NCBI GenBank assembly: GCA_030445275.1
Contig: JAUCSE010000082.1
Coordinates: 62,001-126,000 of the forward strand
Length of the DNA: 64,000 nt
Direction of reading: 5' to 3'
Source of the DNA: Mucilaginibacter sp.
Lineage (GTDB): Bacteria > Bacteroidota > Bacteroidia > Sphingobacteriales > Sphingobacteriaceae
Shown: positions 60,073 through 64,000 of the stretch, one piece after another
How the letters are laid out: each line of letters begins with the position of its first letter
Numbering within the stretch: the first letter of the stretch is position 1
The notes under the pieces: generated by a model
What the model was told of the DNA's origin: nothing
The model's database searches: none
The model's input: the letters and a program-made list of their open reading frames with translations, nothing else
Position numbers and translations under genes: made by a program

Positions 60073-62319
60073 ATGAGAACCACTAAGCCTAAGCTTACCC
60101 AGCAGGATATAAAAAGATACAATTGGTATATATGGCGAGCCGTGATTGCTGGCTTTGTGTTTGTTGCCCTTATGATAGTGCTTACTATTTTTGATGTATT
60201 TGGTCAGCTACCTTCTTTCCGTGATCTGGAAAACCCTAAAAGCAACCAGGCATCAGAAGTAATATCATCTGATAAAAAGGTATTGGGTACTTATTATATA
60301 CAAAACCGTTCAAACGTAACTTACAAGGAACTATCACCAAACGTAGTTAATGCATTAATAGCGACGGAGGATAAACGCTTTTATGATCACTCAGGTATTG
60401 ATTTCGGGCGTAGCTTCACCATTTTCCTGCACCTGCTTGTTGGGCAAAAGCAAGGTGGCAGTACTATTACCCAACAGTTGGCCAAGAACCTTTTTACTGA
60501 AAAATCAAACAACCCTTTTGTACGTATTACGCAAAAACTACAGGAGTGGATTACTGCCGTTAAGTTAGAACGCCATTATACTAAACAAGAAATTTTGACC
60601 ATGTATCTTAACACTGTTGATTTTGGTGCATACAATACTTATGGTATCAAATCGGCAGCACGTACTTACTTTAACACCACACCTGATAAGCTTGCACCAG
60701 ATCAGGCCGCGTTGCTGGTTGGTATGGTTAATGGACCCGGCCTTTATTCGCCAACAAGGCACCCGGAGAATGCCCTGAATCGTCGTAACCTGGTTTTAAA
60801 CCGTATGGAAGAGCAGGGTTTCCTGAGTAATGGTCAGGCTGGTGAATTTAAACAAAAACCACTTGGACTTGATTTTCATCCAAATAATCACTTTGACGGC
60901 CCCGCCCCATATTTCAGATCGGTATTAAAAAAGGAGCTTCAAAAACTATTTAAAGAACAAAGCATTAACCGCCCCGATGGCACACCTTATGACCTTGACC
61001 GCGACGGCCTTAAAATATACACCACCATTGATGCCACCATGCAGCAATATGCCGAAGAAGCGCAGCAGGAATACATGCGCAACTTACAGGTACAGTTTAA
61101 TGATCATTGGCGCGGTCAAAATTTAGCCAAAAACATCCACAACTATAAATTGCTCATCAATCAGGGTATGTTACGGTCTGATCGTTACAAGCAGCTAAAG
61201 GCACAGGGAACAAGCGATGAGGACATTGAAACAAACTTTAATACCAAAACTACGCTTAACATATTTACCTGGCACGGCGACATCGACACGCTGATGAAGC
61301 CCATTGATTCAATTGTTTATAGCAAAATGTTGCTTCGCAATGCCCTCATGAGCATGGACCCTACTACAGGTTATGTAAAAGCATGGGTAGGTGGTACCAA
61401 TTTTGAGCATTTTAAATATGATCAGGTAAAAAATGGCACACGCCAGGTAGGTTCAACAGCTAAACCATTTACCTATGCGGTGGCTATTGATAATGGCTAT
61501 TCGCCATGCATGAAAATCAATAACGTTCCTGATACTATTCGTGGATACGGAGCCCCCTGGTGCCCGCGCTCGTCGCCATCAGAAACTTTACAGGGTTTTA
61601 TAACACTGCGTCAGGCTTTGGCCCATTCACAAAACTGGGTAACCGCTCACGTAATGAGCGAGGTTAAACCTGAGCCGGTTGTGGAGCTGATCAAGAAAAT
61701 GGGAATCAGCAGCGCGGTTCCGCCCTATCCATCTATTTGCCTAGGTACATTTGATGCCTCGGTATTTGAAATGACAGCAGCATACTCCGTATTTGCCAAC
61801 CATGGTTTGTGGACCGAACCTACTTATGTATTACGCATAGAAGATAAAAACGGTAACGTATTATATACGCATACCCCAAAAGTGGTGCAGGCCATGAATC
61901 CGCAAACAGCCTACGTAATGACCTACATGCTTAAAGGGGTTATCCAGGAGGGTACTGGCTCAAGGCTACAATATAAATATGGACTTAGTAATCCTATAGG
62001 TGGTAAAACAGGTACTACACAAAACAACTCCGACGGTTGGTTTATCGGTATTACACCTCAGTTAGTTACTGGTTTGTGGACGGGCTGCGAAGACCGCGAC
62101 ATCGCATTCCAATCGACCAGACTGGGCGAAGGTGCCAACAGTGCATTGCCTATATTTGCCTTGTATATGAAAAAGGTATATGCCAACGCGGCATTAGGTA
62201 TTAAAAAGAATGTAGACTTTGATGCCCCCAAAAATGGCGTAAGCATTGTACTGGATTGCGGCCAGTACAACCAGCAGCAACAAGGAACCAACGACGTTGA
62301 TAAGAAACTGGATTTTTAG
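60073..62319 (+). CDS. Class A penicillin-binding protein (transglycosylase/transpeptidase)
   Basis: A 748-residue inner-membrane enzyme polymerising and cross-linking peptidoglycan. An N-terminal membrane helix (about residues 21-44) is followed by the GT51 transglycosylase with catalytic E99 in ATEDKRFYDHSGID and GGSTITQQLAKNLF. The transpeptidase has the SxxK serine S461 and K464 in GSTAKPFTYAVA, the SxN motif SQNW, and KTGT with K645 in GGKTGTTQNNSDGW. It is close to PBP1A. The ATG lies one base after the porW stop (TGA A ATG), so translation is coupled. A family A repeat follows the stop. Confidence 0.95.
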   Translation: MRTTKPKLTQQDIKRYNWYIWRAVIAGFVFVALMIVLTIFDVFGQLPSFRDLENPKSNQASEVISSDKKVLGTYYIQNRSNVTYKELSPNVVNALIATEDKRFYDHSGIDFGRSFTIFLHLLVGQKQGGSTITQQLAKNLFTEKSNNPFVRITQKLQEWITAVKLERHYTKQEILTMYLNTVDFGAYNTYGIKSAARTYFNTTPDKLAPDQAALLVGMVNGPGLYSPTRHPENALNRRNLVLNRMEEQGFLSNGQAGEFKQKPLGLDFHPNNHFDGPAPYFRSVLKKELQKLFKEQSINRPDGTPYDLDRDGLKIYTTIDATMQQYAEEAQQEYMRNLQVQFNDHWRGQNLAKNIHNYKLLINQGMLRSDRYKQLKAQGTSDEDIETNFNTKTTLNIFTWHGDIDTLMKPIDSIVYSKMLLRNALMSMDPTTGYVKAWVGGTNFEHFKYDQVKNGTRQVGSTAKPFTYAVAIDNGYSPCMKINNVPDTIRGYGAPWCPRSSPSETLQGFITLRQALAHSQNWVTAHVMSEVKPEPVVELIKKMGISSAVPPYPSICLGTFDASVFEMTAAYSVFANHGLWTEPTYVLRIEDKNGNVLYTHTPKVVQAMNPQTAYVMTYMLKGVIQEGTGSRLQYKYGLSNPIGGKTGTTQNNSDGWFIGITPQLVTGLWTGCEDRDIAFQSTRLGEGANSALPIFALYMKKVYANAALGIKKNVDFDAPKNGVSIVLDCGQYNQQQQGTNDVDKKLDF

Positions 62320-62328
62320 TTAATCCCT

Positions 62329-62482
62329 ACGTCATTACTGTAAGGAACGAAGACAACCGACCGGAGGGAGCTCATTAATACCAATAAAAACAAACACAAC
62401 ATTAATAATCCCCTATTTACAGAGTAACTTTACAGATAAGCCCTGTATAGTTAGGGATTGCTTCGTTCCTCGGAATGACGCG
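62329..62482. repeat. Dispersed repeat family A, long form (inverted copy)
   Basis: It begins CGTCATTACTGTAAGGAACGA and ends TCGTTCCTCGGAATGACGCG. The interior GACAACCGACCGGAGGGAGC and CATTAATACCAATAAAAAC is the inverse of the same part of 669-807. The two long copies therefore share an interior not present in the short copies. Confidence 0.8.
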
Positions 62483-62509
62483 CTAATATCTGTTTTTGTT
62501 AAATGAGTT

Positions 62510-64000
62510 ATGAGTGAAAAATTCGATTATAAAATTGCATTAAAAAATATACCTCATAAACCCGGTGTGTACCAGTATTGGGATAGTGAGAATGAACTGA
62601 TTTATATTGGTAAAGCTAAAGATCTGCGTAACCGTGTTGGCTCGTATTTTAACCAGGATAATAACGTAAATGGCAAAACCAAGGTTTTGGTATCCAAAAT
62701 ACGCAAAATCACTTTTACCATTGTTGATACCGAGGTAGATGCCTGGCTGCTGGAAAACAGCATGATCAAAAAGCATCAGCCCCGGTACAATGTAATGCTC
62801 AAGGATGATAAAACCTATCCCTGGATCATTATCAAGAATGAGAACTATCCCCGTATTTTCTGGACCAGACGTATCGTAAAGGATGGTTCCAAATACCTGG
62901 GTCCTTACGCGTCGGTTAGCATGATGCATAATATTTTAGGGCTCATTAAAGAAACCTACCCGCTGCGTACCTGCAACCTGGCCCTTTCACGTGAAAACAT
63001 TAACAAGGGAAAGTTTAAAGTTTGTTTGGAGTACCAGCTAGGCAATTGCAAGGGCCCTTGCCAAAACTACCAGACCGAGGATGATTATGACAACAGTATT
63101 GAGGAGATAAAAGATATCCTGAATGGAAAGATCGGGGCTGTGCTGCGCCGGCTTAAAGGTGAGATGGACGCTGCTGTTGCCGAATATAACTATGAGCTTG
63201 CCCATCGCCTGAAAAGAAAATTCGACCTGCTGGAGAACTATCAGAGTAAATCAACTATTGTTAATTCGTCCATAACGGATGTGGATGTGTTCAGCATCGC
63301 CTCCGAAGAAAAGATTGCTTTTGTTAACTTTTTAAAAGTGATGAACGGCACTATCATTCAAACGCAAACTATCGAGCTTAAAAAACGATTGGATGAGAGC
63401 GATGAGGAATTGCTTACCCTGGCCATATCCGAGTTCAGGAGCAGGTATAATAGCGATTCTAAAGAGATCATCGTTCCTTTTGATATTGATCTGGAAGATC
63501 ATGCCGGCATCAAATTCACCGTACCCAAACTTGGTGAAAAAAGAAAACTGCTTGACCTATCGCAAAAGAATGTGCAATTCTTTAAAAAGGAAAAGATTGA
63601 CCAGTATGAAAAGCTGAACCCCGAGATCCGTACCGAACGCTTGCTTACTCAAATGATGAAGGACCTGCGCATGAACCGGCTACCCCGTCATATTGAATGT
63701 TTTGATAACTCCAACTTTCAGGGTAAATACCCGGTTTCGGCTATCGTAGTATTCAGGGATGGTAAACCCTTCAAAAAGGACTACCGGCACTTTCATGTAA
63801 AAACTGTAGAAGGACCAAATGACTTTGCTACCATGGAAGAGGCCGTCCACCGCCGTTACCGCCGCATGCTGGATGAAGGCACCGAACTGCCCCAACTGAT
63901 CATTATTGATGGTGGTAAGGGTCAACTATCATCGGCTATGCATAGCCTTAAACTGCTGGGTATTGATAAACAGGTAACCGTTATTGGCATTGCCAAGCGA
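62510..64000 (+). CDS. uvrC: Excinuclease ABC subunit C, 5' part
   Basis: The dual-incision nuclease of nucleotide excision repair. 497 codons are seen before the window edge; a normal UvrC has about 600. N-terminal GIY-YIG nuclease: GVYQYWDSENELIYIGKAKDLRNRVGSYF. Then NVMLKDDKTYPWI, cysteines in CLEYQLGNCKGPCQNY, the UVR domain (YELAHRLKRKFDLLENYQ) and the start of the C-terminal RNase H-like domain (IECFDNSNFQGKYPVSAIVVFRDGKPFKKDYRHFHVKT, IIDGGKGQL). ATG at 62510 follows TTA TGA-like words; an upstream ATG at 62503 is out of frame. The helix-hairpin-helix end is outside the window. Confidence 0.95.
   Translation, partial: MSEKFDYKIALKNIPHKPGVYQYWDSENELIYIGKAKDLRNRVGSYFNQDNNVNGKTKVLVSKIRKITFTIVDTEVDAWLLENSMIKKHQPRYNVMLKDDKTYPWIIIKNENYPRIFWTRRIVKDGSKYLGPYASVSMMHNILGLIKETYPLRTCNLALSRENINKGKFKVCLEYQLGNCKGPCQNYQTEDDYDNSIEEIKDILNGKIGAVLRRLKGEMDAAVAEYNYELAHRLKRKFDLLENYQSKSTIVNSSITDVDVFSIASEEKIAFVNFLKVMNGTIIQTQTIELKKRLDESDEELLTLAISEFRSRYNSDSKEIIVPFDIDLEDHAGIKFTVPKLGEKRKLLDLSQKNVQFFKKEKIDQYEKLNPEIRTERLLTQMMKDLRMNRLPRHIECFDNSNFQGKYPVSAIVVFRDGKPFKKDYRHFHVKTVEGPNDFATMEEAVHRRYRRMLDEGTELPQLIIIDGGKGQLSSAMHSLKLLGIDKQVTVIGIAKR

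Noticed and set aside
1..64000. CRISPR array
   Set aside because: The repeats are dispersed, inverted and of variable length. No array of equal repeats with equal unique spacers, and no cas gene, is present.
1..64000. tRNA or rRNA genes
   Set aside because: No cloverleaf with a TTC-type loop or recognisable rRNA segment was seen in any gap longer than 70 bases. A covariance scan would be needed to be certain.

Overview
The window is chromosomal DNA of a Bacteroidota member, most likely family Sphingobacteriaceae and close to Mucilaginibacter or Pedobacter. Reasons: a PorW/SprE-type gliding and type IX secretion lipoprotein, Porin_10-like and SusC/OMP_b-brl_3-type outer-membrane proteins, DUF2490, DUF5606 and DUF2807 families, an F-type ATPase operon lacking atpD and atpC, and promoter -7 elements of the Bacteroidota form TAnnTTTG. 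No rRNA, tRNA, CRISPR array, prophage or complete insertion sequence was seen. I read by eye; all family names are recognition, not database results.

Layout. 1-5.4 kb: a start-only gene fragment, a small secreted protein, carA, panB, an RluA-type pseudouridine synthase, an alpha/beta hydrolase and an AT-rich gene that looks frameshifted at an A10 run. 5.5-11.4 kb: a 3-dehydro-L-gulonate 2-dehydrogenase, a lipoprotein, purN, a TonB-dependent receptor and a beta-lactamase-fold serine hydrolase. 11.6-15.5 kb: a tight lpxK-punA-porin cluster. 15.6-22.3 kb: a secreted protein commonly labelled asparagine synthetase B, a cyclophilin, DUF5606, a Dabb protein, a CDF metal exporter, rlmH and a membrane-anchored MutS-like ATPase. 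22.6-38.9 kb: an outer-membrane receptor, an acyltransferase, leuS, an ECF sigma factor, murB, two glycosyltransferases, a sugar permease, crtZ, lpdA and a kinase-fold phosphotransferase. 39.1-50.8 kb: a CocE hydrolase, two M1 peptidase paralogues around a small secreted gene, a GIN-domain protein, two DUF2490 paralogues, a predicted outer-membrane protein and a GT39 enzyme. 51.1-57.0 kb: atpZ-atpI-like-atpB-E-F-H-A-G on the minus strand. 57.1-64.0 kb: porW/sprE, a class A penicillin-binding protein and the start of uvrC.

How it fits together: this is mostly core metabolism and envelope biology (pyrimidine, purine, pantothenate, lipid A, peptidoglycan, ATP synthesis, outer-membrane transport). 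There is no obvious accessory island. The unusual content lies between the genes. At least ten different families of short dispersed repeats occupy nearly every long intergenic gap. Most are imperfect inverted repeats built from a short word repeated with variation. Some sit inside the atp operon, one appears to be translated inside leuS, and one seems to form a signal-peptide region. These repeats, and the A10 frameshift gene, are the best candidates for something undescribed.
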